A stretch of DNA of 64,000 nt. Origin: Lachnospiraceae bacterium (lineage in GTDB: Bacteria > Bacillota > Clostridia > Lachnospirales > Lachnospiraceae). The DNA lies in the NCBI GenBank assembly GCA_022799175.1, contig JAAWNY010000005.1:16891-80890 (forward strand). Reading direction: 5' to 3'. Numbering within the stretch: position 1 is the stretch's first letter; every line of letters begins with the position of its first letter. The notes under the pieces are model-generated. The model did no database searches and was not told the origin of the DNA. It saw nothing but the letters and a program-made list of their open reading frames with translations. This document shows positions 52,461-61,722 of the stretch, piece by piece. Both the position numbers and the translations under genes were made by a program.

Positions 52461-54401
52461 TTAATTCTCTGGCATCGGTACAACCATTGGCGGAACATTT
52501 CCCTGTTGTGATGGCGGTTCCGCAGGATTAGGCGCTGGCTGAGCTGTCGTAGCAGATGGTTGCCCTACCGTTACGGGAACGGATTCTGTCGTCTGCTGAG
52601 TCGCCGTCGTATTGCTTCCCGGAGCTTCTCCTACTGCATTCCCAGCATTTCCGCCGCCGGATCCCATAACTCCAGGACCTCCTCCCGACGTGCCAGAAGT
52701 CCCCGCAACCGTACTTTCCGGCTGAGACTGCGGAAATCCGTCCCCGGCCCCTTCCGGAGCAACTGAGGATTGAATCGGATCAATGGTACTTTCGGTAGGC
52801 ACGGATTCGGAAGCCATAACACTTCCCGATGTATTTCGTAAAACAACTGGCGCATGACCTCGATACGTCACCACATGATCGACTTCCTGGCTTATAATCT
52901 CATCGCCTTTCTTGATTTCCAGACGCGTCTCCCAGTAACTGCCTTTACTTCCGGAACTCTTGACCTTTTCCACATTCAACTCCAGTGTGGGATCCTCTTC
53001 ATAGGTAGGTGCCGGCGGATCAATATCCTTCAGTTTCTTTGAGCGAAGTGTGTAAGTCACTCCCTCCTCCAGCACGGGAACACCATAAATGGATACGGTG
53101 ACGGTCTGATCCGCATATCGAGCACGAATTCCGATCGCTGTGCTCGAATTATTTACAAACCGATAATCCGGTCCATTCCAACTGACGGTAGCGTCTGTTC
53201 CCGGAGTCACATAAGACGGCTCATAAGTATGGGATTGTCGCTTCGTTGTTTTTAATCCTGCCTTCAGCACAGCATTGTATAATGTGGATGATGTCTGACA
53301 AACACCCCCGCCGATCTCCTCGACCACCTCTCCATTGTTATAGGCCGCTGCTCCTTTATATCCTTTTGCTTCTGTCCGTTGGCCTACTGTTTCATTAAAG
53401 GAAAACTCTTCTCCTGGTTGCAAAATCGTACCGTTGATCGCCTCTGCCGACAGCTTTACGTTGGTATTTCTCTTGCTGTTTGAAGTTGTCTTCGTGGTAA
53501 AACTGGAGATCGTTTTATATTTCTCTTTTGCTGTCTCCTCACTGAATTCCGGTTCCACCACATTCATAGAAGCCGTAAGTTCTGCGTCAAAATCTTTTTT
53601 CTTTAAGGCTGCTACAATATCCCCGGCCAGCTTTTCTTGGTCTAACGCTTGTCCCTGCTCTGCTCCGCTAAACAAAAATTTGTCTGCGCTCTTATCATAG
53701 CTGGAAATGGAGCCATTTTTCGCCGCCTTGTCCCATTTAGCTGCCGCCTTTGCCGCCTCTTCTTTTGCCGCTTCTTCCAATCCGCTAGTATCCAAAGAAT
53801 ATTTTTCCTTCGGTTCACCGGAATATATCTCTGTCAGTAGATTATCCACTTTTCCTGCCATCAAATCTGCCACTTCATAGGTATCTTCCTGCCAGATCAC
53901 CTTCATTGCCCAGGGATAATTTTTCAGAATCGCCTCCTTAGCATCCTCTCTCGACATTCCGGTGATATTAATCCCATCTACCATAACTTCTTTTTGCAAT
54001 TCAGTCTCCGGAACGGAAGTCGTCTCGGTTTCCGTCTCAATCTCCTCCGGCTTGCCTCCTATCCCTTTTACCAAAAATACGATCATCGTGATCGCCGCAA
54101 TCAGCAATACCCCACCGATAGCAAGTTTTGTAAAATCTGGTCCTGACTTTCTATGTCTTTTTCTGTGATTTATCCCACTTCCGGAAGATGTACTCCTGAT
54201 ATTACCCCTTCCAGAAGAACCTCTTGGGGAAGATGCTTTATGAGATCCTCCCCTCGAAGCAGAACTTCTATGAGTCTCGCCTCTCAACTCACCACTTCTT
54301 GTTCCTTTGCTCCTAGAGGAATTCCCGCTCTTTCCTCTCGAAGCGCTTCTCGCCCGGGAATGGTTTCCTCCATACATATTCTCTTCATCATACCTGCTCA
54401 T
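52461..54401 (-). CDS. VanW-family cell-wall protein
   Basis: A 646-residue membrane-anchored surface protein. Residues 1-90 are a basic Ser/Arg/Gly-rich cytoplasmic tail, a span follows (about 92-111), then a linker and a PG_binding_4-like region (about 140-310). The VanW domain (about 320-440) has LQPGEEFSFNETVGQRT and EIGGGVCQTSSTLYNAVLKAG. A tail of about 140 Pro/Ser/Thr/Gly-rich residues ends the protein. The ATG at 54401 is used because the frame upstream starts only with GTG. VanW proteins occur near vancomycin-resistance genes, but their function is unknown and no van genes are here. Confidence 0.9.
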   Translation of the reverse strand: MSRYDEENMYGGNHSRARSASRGKSGNSSRSKGTRSGELRGETHRSSASRGGSHKASSPRGSSGRGNIRSTSSGSGINHRKRHRKSGPDFTKLAIGGVLLIAAITMIVFLVKGIGGKPEEIETETETTSVPETELQKEVMVDGINITGMSREDAKEAILKNYPWAMKVIWQEDTYEVADLMAGKVDNLLTEIYSGEPKEKYSLDTSGLEEAAKEEAAKAAAKWDKAAKNGSISSYDKSADKFLFSGAEQGQALDQEKLAGDIVAALKKKDFDAELTASMNVVEPEFSEETAKEKYKTISSFTTKTTSNSKRNTNVKLSAEAINGTILQPGEEFSFNETVGQRTEAKGYKGAAAYNNGEVVEEIGGGVCQTSSTLYNAVLKAGLKTTKRQSHTYEPSYVTPGTDATVSWNGPDYRFVNNSSTAIGIRARYADQTVTVSIYGVPVLEEGVTYTLRSKKLKDIDPPAPTYEEDPTLELNVEKVKSSGSKGSYWETRLEIKKGDEIISQEVDHVVTYRGHAPVVLRNTSGSVMASESVPTESTIDPIQSSVAPEGAGDGFPQSQPESTVAGTSGTSGGGPGVMGSGGGNAGNAVGEAPGSNTTATQQTTESVPVTVGQPSATTAQPAPNPAEPPSQQGNVPPMVVPMPEN

Positions 54402-54654
54402 AATATCCACCTGTTCTCTATCACAAAATCCTCGAGGATTTTTATTTTTTATATCTATATGAGTATAGCATACTTTGATAAAAAAGAAATTATATTTTTC
54501 ATAAAATTATCCATAATTTTTTGGTAGTCTCTTACGATTCTCTTGTACAGCTTTTCTGTAAAACAAATCTTTCCAAAAACTTTCCAAAAAACCGGAAACA
54601 GTGACATGCAGCCCGACATATGATGAATTGTAAATAATTATTGGAGGAATTGGT

Positions 54655-54903
54655 ATGAGCGATTTAGCAGCAACAAACTGCGGCTGTGACTGCAACTGCA
54701 ATTGTAACGCAGGAGGAACCGGAGGCAACATTATCTGGCTAATTCTGATTCTGTGCTGCTGCTGCGGTGGCGGCAACAACGGATGCGGATGTGGATGTGA
54801 ACATAATAATTGCTTCAGCTTCGGCTGTGGAAATGGCTGTGACTGGATCTGGATCATCCTTCTTCTCTGCTGCTGCGGTGGTGGTGGCGGCTTCTTCTGT
54901 TAA
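54655..54903 (+). CDS. Cysteine-rich double-repeat membrane protein
   Basis: An 82-residue protein with 19 Cys (23%) and many Gly. Two similar units each have a hydrophobic helix (NIIWLILIL; DWIWIILLL) ending in a Cys run (CCCC; CCC) and a Gly run. Spaced CxC pairs precede and link the units (NCGCDCNCNCN, GCGCGCEHNNC). It resembles the 'chorion-class high-cysteine' proteins annotated in Clostridia, with no known function. Roles in a spore coat, metal binding or cross-linking are guesses. TTGGAGGAA lies before the ATG, and a terminator follows. Confidence 0.82.
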   Translation: MSDLAATNCGCDCNCNCNAGGTGGNIIWLILILCCCCGGGNNGCGCGCEHNNCFSFGCGNGCDWIWIILLLCCCGGGGGFFC

Positions 54904-54910
54904 GGTTTTC

Positions 54911-54942
54911 GCCCCCTCAAATGAGGGGGCATCTCTTTTTTA
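54911..54942 (+). terminator. Terminator after the cysteine-rich gene
   Basis: Perfect arms GCCCCCTC/GAGGGGGC with a 4-base loop, then atctcttttttat. Confidence 0.9.
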
Positions 54943-54961
54943 TATTTGATAATCCATCGTT

Positions 54962-55132
54962 TTACTCATTTTGACATTCTGTCGTCTTTTTATCTGTTTT
55001 TCCTTTCTCCGCACTGCTGCACCGCCCCCGGACGCCCCGGCCTCTGGAACAGTTTTTTCTCTGTTGACATTCCTGACAATCCTCATCAATTTCGTATACG
55101 GCATTACCATCTATAATCAATCGCGTCGCCAT
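54962..55132 (-). CDS. Small Cys-containing protein of unknown function
   Basis: A 56-residue protein starting MATRLIIDGNAVYEIDEDC, with five Cys in all, two of them as CxxC (CQEC), and a basic Lys/Arg-rich second half. AGGAGG lies 11 bases before the ATG at 55132. The N-terminus (LIIDGNAVYEIDE) looks like a conserved small-protein motif I associate with Clostridia, but I cannot name a function. The CxxC suggests metal binding. It lies on the minus strand between two plus-strand genes. Confidence 0.7.
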   Translation of the reverse strand: MATRLIIDGNAVYEIDEDCQECQQRKNCSRGRGVRGRCSSAEKGKTDKKTTECQNE

Positions 55133-55227
55133 AATTTCATCAACCTCCTGATAAAATCAATATATGCAGCTGGTATGTTTTCCTTGAATCCTGCATATAT
55201 TGTTTCAAAAAAGCAAAGGAGCCGTTT

Positions 55228-55566
55228 ATGAACGAGGATGCAGGAACGGATGTCCGACTGACAGATTTTGACTATCTGCTGGCGGATCCCCATCTCCAAA
55301 TGGTAAAAGCGGCCATTCCTTATATGCAGCAACCCGTACAGCGCTTTTTATCCATGGTAATCAAAATGCAGGAGTTAAACCGCACTATGAGTTTATTCTC
55401 CGGCAATGAAGTATCTGCCATGAGCATCAACCCTGCCGGTGAACGGAAAGCATCCCCCATCGAGATGCTACAGGCGATCAAACCTTATGCCAATCCCCGG
55501 GAACGAGAACTGATCGAAACCATCGAAAACCTACAAATCATGCTACAGGCCATGCAGACTGGCTGA
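55228..55566 (+). CDS. Small soluble protein of unknown function, first of a pair
   Basis: A 112-residue mostly helical protein with no signal or membrane segment (DFDYLLADPHLQMVKAAIPY, ERELIETIENLQIMLQAMQT). Its ribosome site and spacing (aaaggagccgttt) are nearly identical to those of the next gene, 53 bases downstream, so the two form an operon. It is not a recognised family. The PYMQQPVQRFLSM and MLQAIKPYANPRE stretches look like conserved helix surfaces. Confidence 0.78.
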   Translation: MNEDAGTDVRLTDFDYLLADPHLQMVKAAIPYMQQPVQRFLSMVIKMQELNRTMSLFSGNEVSAMSINPAGERKASPIEMLQAIKPYANPRERELIETIENLQIMLQAMQTG

Positions 55567-55619
55567 CCTGCACGGCTTTACGTCTGCCATTCCCATACAT
55601 AACACGAAAGGAGTCGTTT

Positions 55620-55907
55620 ATGACTGTTGATAGTTGGAAACAGGACCCTCGCCTGAAACAAATGGCGCCGGAAAAACTGGATTATCTCACTGCTTTTGCC
55701 GATCAGATTACCAGACTGCCCAAGGAACAAATCCTCCCTGCCTTTATGTCCATGCAGGTAGACGCTGCCCAGAAAGGAATTCGCTTTTCCGATTCCGAGA
55801 CCGAACTTTTAGTTTCTGTCCTTACCTCCGGCATGTCCCCCAATGAAAAAAAGAAACTAGAAACGCTTCGTTTTATAGCAAAAAAGCTGGCTGCCAGGTC
55901 TTCCTGA
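55620..55907 (+). CDS. Small soluble protein of unknown function, second of a pair
   Basis: A 95-residue helical protein (WKQDPRLKQMAPEKLDYLTA, LPAFMSMQVDAAQKGIRFSD) ending in a Lys-rich helix. Ribosome site gaaaggagtcgttt matches that of its partner upstream. The terminator hairpin begins inside its last codons. The DPRLKQMAPEKLDYL opening recalls helical proteins of Clostridia that lack a known role. The two genes are likely co-expressed; a physical complex is only a guess. Confidence 0.78.
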   Translation: MTVDSWKQDPRLKQMAPEKLDYLTAFADQITRLPKEQILPAFMSMQVDAAQKGIRFSDSETELLVSVLTSGMSPNEKKKLETLRFIAKKLAARSS

Positions 55908-55920
55908 CAGCCGGCTTTTT
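55886..55920 (+). terminator. Terminator after the small-protein pair
   Basis: The arms agctggctgccagg/cctgacagccggct with a short loop, then ttttt. The left arm overlaps the 3' coding end and the stop codon at 55907. It lies between convergent genes. Confidence 0.82.
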
Positions 55921-55926
55921 CCGGCC

Positions 55927-56667
55927 CTATCTGTCCTTCGGCAAAATCACAATCTTTGCCGTGCAGTCCAATTCTTGTATCAGCAGTTTTACTTGTTCTT
56001 CTGGAATCGCGATGCATCCCTCGGTCCATGTCTTTTGCGGATCTATGCCATGCAAAAAAATGGCTGACCCCTTGCCGGGAACGCGTTCTGCCGTATTATA
56101 ATCCAAAGCCAGCACATAATGATAAGATGGCTTGATACGTATCAATTCCTCTGCGGAATGCCATTCCGGAACTACTTCCCGGATATTAACCATCTGATTA
56201 TAATAGCGGCTATCACTGTCATCTACCCAAAAATCACCATCTTCTACCTGCCGGTAAGGTATCTGACTGCCCGGATCCGGCAATATCCCAAAAGTACTCA
56301 CAAAACCGTACATCCCTGTTGGGGTACATCTGTCCCCCTCCTTTTTATCGTTTGTCATTCCATAATATCCACAAAAGCCTGGCACACAAAACTGCTCCTT
56401 CCAAATGCCGTTTTCCTCTTTTTTTAAATAGGACACATTTACAGAAGAGCTGTCCATACCAGAACCAACTACGGCTACCAGCTGCCAGGTTTCTTCTGGA
56501 ATAGAAATTCTGGTCATGATTTCTTTTGGCATGTCATTCTCCTCCTTAGCCGCGTCTCCAATTAAGATTACCTGAGTATTATCTGCCATAGCCGCTGTCC
56601 CCATCATCGAGAGCATAATTGTCAAAACTGCGGTAACTCTGATTAATCTTTGTGATATTATCTTCAT
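55927..56667 (-). CDS. Secreted L,D-transpeptidase (YkuD family)
   Basis: A 246-residue secreted protein with a signal peptide ending near AMADN. The C-terminal YkuD domain has the catalytic pattern IFLHG followed by TEGCIAIPEEQ, with Cys as nucleophile. It makes 3-3 peptidoglycan cross-links or acts on related wall peptides. DRCTPTGMYGF upstream is a typical substrate-side motif. It lies 38 bases after... no operon partner is certain, although glgX stops just upstream-numbered at 56705. Confidence 0.87.
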   Translation of the reverse strand: MKIISQRLIRVTAVLTIMLSMMGTAAMADNTQVILIGDAAKEENDMPKEIMTRISIPEETWQLVAVVGSGMDSSSVNVSYLKKEENGIWKEQFCVPGFCGYYGMTNDKKEGDRCTPTGMYGFVSTFGILPDPGSQIPYRQVEDGDFWVDDSDSRYYNQMVNIREVVPEWHSAEELIRIKPSYHYVLALDYNTAERVPGKGSAIFLHGIDPQKTWTEGCIAIPEEQVKLLIQELDCTAKIVILPKDR

Positions 56668-56704
56668 GCGTATGTTCCTTTCCTGGATAGCATTTAGAAA
56701 TTTC

Positions 56705-58846
56705 TCAATCCATTCTGGCTACCAGCACCCGTACACTCCGAGGCTGAATCTGGAAAGATTCCTTCTCCTTTCTGGGTGAAAAAAGCTCCTTTTCCCAAGT
56801 ATCTGTCATCAACTCCCAGTGCATTCGTTCCGGCAATGCAGGCAACAAAACTTCTATGCTCTCCCAATATGCATTAGAAGCTACATAGACAATATCCGCC
56901 ACGTCATTTTCATCCTTTCCGGCAAATAAAACACCCACATAGCGCTCATATCGGGCAAAATTCCCCCGCCATGGCTTCTCTCCGTGAAAACTCACATCTG
57001 GAAATCCACAGGCGCCATCGCTGATATTGGCGCGCAACACTCGATGCTCCTTACGAAACGCAATCATATGTTTAAAAAACTCAAAAATATCCCGATTTTT
57101 TTCCAGCTGGTTCCAATCCAACCAAGAAGTAATATTATCCTGACAATAAGCATTATTATTGCCGAATTGAGTATTTCCGAACTCATCTCCGGCCAAAAAC
57201 ATGGGAATTCCACGACTGCACATTAACACCGCAAACGCATTACGCATCATCTGATGCCGCAAATCAAGAACTGCCGGATCTTGTGTCTCTCCCTCTACCC
57301 CGCAATTCCAACTGTTATTGTCATTCGCCCCATCCGTATTATTCCAGCCATTCTTCTCATTGTGTTTCTTATTGTAAGAAAACATATCGTAGAGTGTAAA
57401 CCCGTCATGACAGGTAATAAAATTCACGGAGGCATTTTTTCTGGTACTCACCTCATAGATATCCCGGGATCCCACCATCCGCAATGCCGCCGCCTGGGCA
57501 AACCCTTCATCTCCCTTCAAATATCGGCGCATATCATCGCGGTATCTGCCATTCCACTCTGCCCAGCGGTTCCAGGAAGGAAACGACCCCACCTGATAAA
57601 GCCCTACCGCATCCCATGCTTCTGCAATCAATTTTACATCTCCCAAAATCGGATCAAAAGCCAGAGATTGCAAAAGCGGCGGCTTATTCATCGGCGTACC
57701 ATCTTCATTGCGCCCTAAAATAGAAGCCAAATCGAACCGGAAACCATTGATTCGATAAGTAGTCACCCAATAGCGCAAACAATTCAAAATCATCTGATGC
57801 ACAATCGGATGATTGCAGTTTAAAGTATTGCCGCAACCGCTGAAATTGTAATAATATCCCTCCGGCGTCAGCAGATAATAAATATTGTTATCAAAACCTT
57901 TAAAAGAGAAGAATGGTCCTTGTTCATTCCCCTCTGCCGTGTGATTAAATACTACGTCCAGATAGACCTCAATCCCATTCTGATTGAACTCGCGAATCAG
58001 ACGCTTCAGCTCATTGCCTTCCCGGTTATATTCCCGACTAGCCGTATAACTGGTGTTTGGAGCAAAAAAGCTAACGGTATTATAGCCCCAGTAATTATAG
58101 AGTTTCTCCCCGTTCACCTCGCGGTAATCCTGCATCTCATCAAACTCAAAGATCGGCATCAATTCTACCACATTGACTCCCAATTCCTTTAAGTAAGGCA
58201 GTTTCTCCAAAAGCCCGGCAAACGTACCAGGATGAAAAACTCCGGAAGATTTGTCCATGGTAAATCCTCGCACATGCAACTCGTAAATCACCAAATCCTC
58301 CATTGGCAACAACGGCGGACACATATCTTCCCAGTCAAAATCATCTTTTACCACTCTCGCTTTATAATGCTGTTCCCCTGGGGAGGAATCCCCCCACTGA
58401 CTCTGTCCGGTAACCGCCTTGGCATACGGATCCAGCAAATATTTCGTCTTATCAAAAATAAGCCCTTTTTTCGGATTATAGGGTCCGTCCACCCGATAAG
58501 CATACTCAAATTCTTCGATATTCAATTTAAACACAATCATAGAATAGACATTGCCAATCCGATAATGCTGAGGAAATGGCAGCACAGCAAACGGCTCTTC
58601 TTCCATCCGGTGAAACAGTAAAAGCTCAATGGATGTCGCCCCATGAGAATACACAGTGAAATTGACCCCACCAGGAATCGCCGTAGCTCCATTCGTTTCA
58701 TAAAACCCCGGACGTACGTCAAATCCAGCAATCCGATCCATCGGAACCAGATGAATCGCACGAGGCAGACTCAGTTCTTTGATCGGTTCTTTTTGCTCCA
58801 ACTCCTCCTTTCTGGCTTTTTTCTCTATCTCTTTTCTATTTTCCAT
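56705..58846 (-). CDS. glgX: Glycogen debranching enzyme (isoamylase/GlgX type)
   Basis: A 713-residue alpha-amylase-family enzyme that cuts alpha-1,6 branches of glycogen or starch. A Lys/Glu-rich N-tail, a CBM48-like domain (about 45-150), then the GH13 barrel. The four conserved regions are DVVFNHTAEG, GFRFDLASIL (nucleophile Asp), LIAEAWDAVG (acid Glu) and NFITCHDGFT (Asp). FLAGDEFGNTQFGNNNAYCQ is typical of GlgX/TreX. The start follows GGGAAGAG. No glg biosynthesis genes are in view. Confidence 0.93.
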   Translation of the reverse strand: MENRKEIEKKARKEELEQKEPIKELSLPRAIHLVPMDRIAGFDVRPGFYETNGATAIPGGVNFTVYSHGATSIELLLFHRMEEEPFAVLPFPQHYRIGNVYSMIVFKLNIEEFEYAYRVDGPYNPKKGLIFDKTKYLLDPYAKAVTGQSQWGDSSPGEQHYKARVVKDDFDWEDMCPPLLPMEDLVIYELHVRGFTMDKSSGVFHPGTFAGLLEKLPYLKELGVNVVELMPIFEFDEMQDYREVNGEKLYNYWGYNTVSFFAPNTSYTASREYNREGNELKRLIREFNQNGIEVYLDVVFNHTAEGNEQGPFFSFKGFDNNIYYLLTPEGYYYNFSGCGNTLNCNHPIVHQMILNCLRYWVTTYRINGFRFDLASILGRNEDGTPMNKPPLLQSLAFDPILGDVKLIAEAWDAVGLYQVGSFPSWNRWAEWNGRYRDDMRRYLKGDEGFAQAAALRMVGSRDIYEVSTRKNASVNFITCHDGFTLYDMFSYNKKHNEKNGWNNTDGANDNNSWNCGVEGETQDPAVLDLRHQMMRNAFAVLMCSRGIPMFLAGDEFGNTQFGNNNAYCQDNITSWLDWNQLEKNRDIFEFFKHMIAFRKEHRVLRANISDGACGFPDVSFHGEKPWRGNFARYERYVGVLFAGKDENDVADIVYVASNAYWESIEVLLPALPERMHWELMTDTWEKELFSPRKEKESFQIQPRSVRVLVARMD

Positions 58847-58893
58847 AATGTCTCTTCCCTTCCGCTCTAAGAATCCCTAAGCAAGCCATCGTT

Positions 58894-60405
58894 CTATGCC
58901 AGCCCAATCACCACCGCCAGTATCACAACCACAGATGCACACACAAACAAGACCGCCTGGAATTTTATCTGGAACTTCGCCCATTTTCCCCAATCCAATC
59001 TGGCCGCTGCCAGAGCACCCAACAGGCATCCGGAAGTCGGCACAATAAAATTGGTAAACGCATCGCCCAGCTGGTAAGCAACCACTGCCACCTGCCGTTC
59101 CACCCCTACCAGATCTGCCAACGGTGCCATCACTGGCATCGTCAACGCCGCCTGCCCCGAACCGGACACAACAAAGAAATTAAACACAGACTGGAATATA
59201 TACATCAGCCATGCCGATACCACTGGCGGGAAATTCTTCATTCCCTCACTGATTCCATGCAGAATCGTGTTCAATACTGTCCCGTCTGTAGCACTCGTAC
59301 CACCAAGGATAATGATGATTCCCTGCGCCATACCGACACACATCGCAGCGCCCAAAAGATCTGCTGCCCCCCGATCAAACGATTTTGGAATATCATTCAG
59401 CCCCATATCATTTAAATGGAATGCCACTCCGATAATCCCGGCCACCAACCCCATCACAAAAAATTGGGAAGCAATTTCCGGAATATAATACCCTTTTGCC
59501 ACAACTCCCCAGATCGTCCATGCCATACAGGCGGCGATCGTCAGCAATACTAGTTTATGTCCCAACGTAAAAGGCGGCAATTCCCGACCGTTTCTGGCAA
59601 ATTCCGTACGGTACGCTTCATCCGATTCATAGGCCACTGACATTTCCGGATTCTTCTTAATCTTCATGGCATAACGCATAGTAAAGACAGAGGCCAGTAC
59701 CGTAAAAAAGATCCACATCGGAATCCGAAACCAGGCCCCTGACATCACCGGTACACCGGCCACGCCCTGTGCCACCGCCAACCCAAAGGGATTTTGCCAG
59801 GAAGAACCAAAACCAATCTGCGTCGCCACATACGAACACATAATCCCCACTATGGCATCGTATCCCATGGCAATAAACATCGGTACCAGAATCATCACAA
59901 AGGGAATCGCCTCCTCCCCCATGCCGAACACGGCACCACCCAAAGAAAACAACGTGATCAAAATCGGAATCAACAAGATCTCCTTCCCGTTTGTCAGATC
60001 AATCACACGCATAATGCCACTCTCCACAGCCCCTGTACGCAGCACCACCCCAAAAGCGCCACCCACTACCAGGATAAACGCAATAATTCCCACAGCCGTA
60101 CCGTTTTTATCCCCGGTCGTCAAGCCCTCAAACACATAGTTTAAAATTCCCTGCCCGCCAAAATCCTCCGTGCCAAACAACGGAGCAATTTTGGTGACCC
60201 GATTGCCATTCTCATCCAGCACATATTCAAAACTTTCTGGGTCCAATACCGTCCGGCTCTTTTCTGTCCCATTCATCATGTAGGTAATTTCCCGGGTTTC
60301 ATATTTTCCCAAAGGCACAAACATTGTCAAAATTGCCGCCAGCAAAATCACCCCAAAAATAATCACATAGGTATGTGGCATCTGAATCTGTTTTTTTTCT
60401 TTCAT
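58894..60405 (-). CDS. YfcC-family membrane carrier
   Basis: A 503-residue polytopic transporter of the YfcC/DcuC-like group: MPHTYVIIFGVILLAAILTMFVPLGKYE opens in the family manner (about ten to twelve spans), with GGAFGVVLRTGAVESGI, GMGEEAIPFVMI and the C-terminal GSGQAALTMPVMAPL and VPTSGCLLGALAAA blocks. YfcC proteins are annotated as carriers of C4-dicarboxylates, peptides or arginine; the substrate is unsettled. Its neighbour iadA suggests beta-aspartyl dipeptides or aspartate. Confidence 0.88.
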   Translation of the reverse strand: MKEKKQIQMPHTYVIIFGVILLAAILTMFVPLGKYETREITYMMNGTEKSRTVLDPESFEYVLDENGNRVTKIAPLFGTEDFGGQGILNYVFEGLTTGDKNGTAVGIIAFILVVGGAFGVVLRTGAVESGIMRVIDLTNGKEILLIPILITLFSLGGAVFGMGEEAIPFVMILVPMFIAMGYDAIVGIMCSYVATQIGFGSSWQNPFGLAVAQGVAGVPVMSGAWFRIPMWIFFTVLASVFTMRYAMKIKKNPEMSVAYESDEAYRTEFARNGRELPPFTLGHKLVLLTIAACMAWTIWGVVAKGYYIPEIASQFFVMGLVAGIIGVAFHLNDMGLNDIPKSFDRGAADLLGAAMCVGMAQGIIIILGGTSATDGTVLNTILHGISEGMKNFPPVVSAWLMYIFQSVFNFFVVSGSGQAALTMPVMAPLADLVGVERQVAVVAYQLGDAFTNFIVPTSGCLLGALAAARLDWGKWAKFQIKFQAVLFVCASVVVILAVVIGLA

Positions 60406-60448
60406 GGTATTTTCCTTCTCCTTGATTTTTTATTTCTCAATCTTGGCT

Positions 60449-61621
60449 TCATCCCTCAAACGTTCCCTTCCTCACAGCCTGTCCTCCGGAAACCATCACC
60501 ACACCTTTGGCCATCACTATATCGATAGCCAAATTTTTTCTATCTGCCAGCACCAAATCCGCATCTACCGCTTGGGCTATCCTTCCTTTCCGAGGCAGTT
60601 TCAAAAGCGCTGCCGGATTGGCCGTCACGGCCCGCAACGCCTGAGAAAGCTCCACTCCATCTGTCAATACCGCATCTCTCATCTCCCGGTAAAGCGAAGT
60701 CACCTTTCCCACACCCAACCCTTTTAACGTACCATCTGGGTAAAAGACTGGCAGACTTCCCTGCCCATCTGAGGAAAAGGTCACATGTTCCTCTGGCACA
60801 CCGGCCTCCAACGCCATTTTCAGTCCTGTACTGGCTTTGACCTCATCTGGTTCCAAAAAATCCGGATCCGAGCTGGTGGTCAAATCAATATAACCGCCCA
60901 GACTTCTGACATAATCAATCCCATCCTCCATCAAAGTCCGGCTGCGGTTGATATGGGTAGGCAACATATTCGTCGGCGGAATCTGAGTATTCTCCAACAC
61001 ATATCGCAAAAAGGCCAATTTTTCCGCCCCATCTCCCATATGGATATTTACCAATCCCGCTTTGCCAGAAAGTATACCTCCTACCCTCGTATCTGCCACA
61101 ATACGGGCAAACTCTTCCCTTGTCGGCTGAGAGGAACGATGATCCGAAATCGCAATTTCCCCGGTTCCCACCACTTTTTCGAGTAAAATAACATCATCCA
61201 TAATACTGCCTGTCAAAGTCCGCACCGGCACCTGATAGGAACCTGTATACACATAAGTGCTAATCCCCTCCTCTTCCAATCCCTTGGCCTTCGCCAACAA
61301 ATTCGTCATAGTTCGGGTACAGCCATCGGTACCTAAGCACCCCACTACCGTAGTAACACCACCTAACGTGATATCCGTAAGCATAATCTCCGGAGTACGA
61401 CTTCTGGCTCCTCCCTCACCGCCACCGCCCAAAATGTGTACATGGGCATCGATCAACCCCGGTAGCATCACCTTGTCACTGCCATCCAATATAGTAATCT
61501 CGTATGCCGGATCTGCGGGAAGATGATCCGCTACCTGCAAAATCTCCCCGCCACCAATCAGCACATCCTTCACTCCCAAATCTTCCGGAGCATAGATATG
61601 CACATTTTTAATCAAATACAA
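60449..61621 (-). CDS. iadA: Isoaspartyl dipeptidase (beta-aspartyl-peptidase)
   Basis: A 390-residue zinc amidohydrolase that clears beta-aspartyl dipeptides from damaged protein. Metal His in IDAHVHILGGGGEGG, GVTTVVGCLGTDG, the ISDHRSSQPTREEF block, NIHMGDG, LPTHINRS, and the catalytic Asp in FSSDGQGSLP. The start is the TTG at 61621, nine bases after AGGAGG; this gives 390 residues, the size of E. coli IadA. The longer frame opens with GTG and has no ribosome site. It lies 43 bases before the YfcC carrier gene. Confidence 0.92.
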   Translation of the reverse strand: MYLIKNVHIYAPEDLGVKDVLIGGGEILQVADHLPADPAYEITILDGSDKVMLPGLIDAHVHILGGGGEGGARSRTPEIMLTDITLGGVTTVVGCLGTDGCTRTMTNLLAKAKGLEEEGISTYVYTGSYQVPVRTLTGSIMDDVILLEKVVGTGEIAISDHRSSQPTREEFARIVADTRVGGILSGKAGLVNIHMGDGAEKLAFLRYVLENTQIPPTNMLPTHINRSRTLMEDGIDYVRSLGGYIDLTTSSDPDFLEPDEVKASTGLKMALEAGVPEEHVTFSSDGQGSLPVFYPDGTLKGLGVGKVTSLYREMRDAVLTDGVELSQALRAVTANPAALLKLPRKGRIAQAVDADLVLADRKNLAIDIVMAKGVVMVSGGQAVRKGTFEG

Positions 61622-61722
61622 ACGTCGATCCCTCCTCCATGCTGCGATACTTTCCACATTTTTCTAAAATTTTACCACATATTTTTCAAAAAATCATTCC
61701 TTTTTTACATTTTCTTGATAAT

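Noticed and set aside
52461..54401. Vancomycin resistance cluster
   Set aside because: Only a VanW-family domain is present; no ligase, dehydrogenase or D,D-dipeptidase genes of a van operon lie nearby, and VanW proteins are common in Clostridia without resistance.
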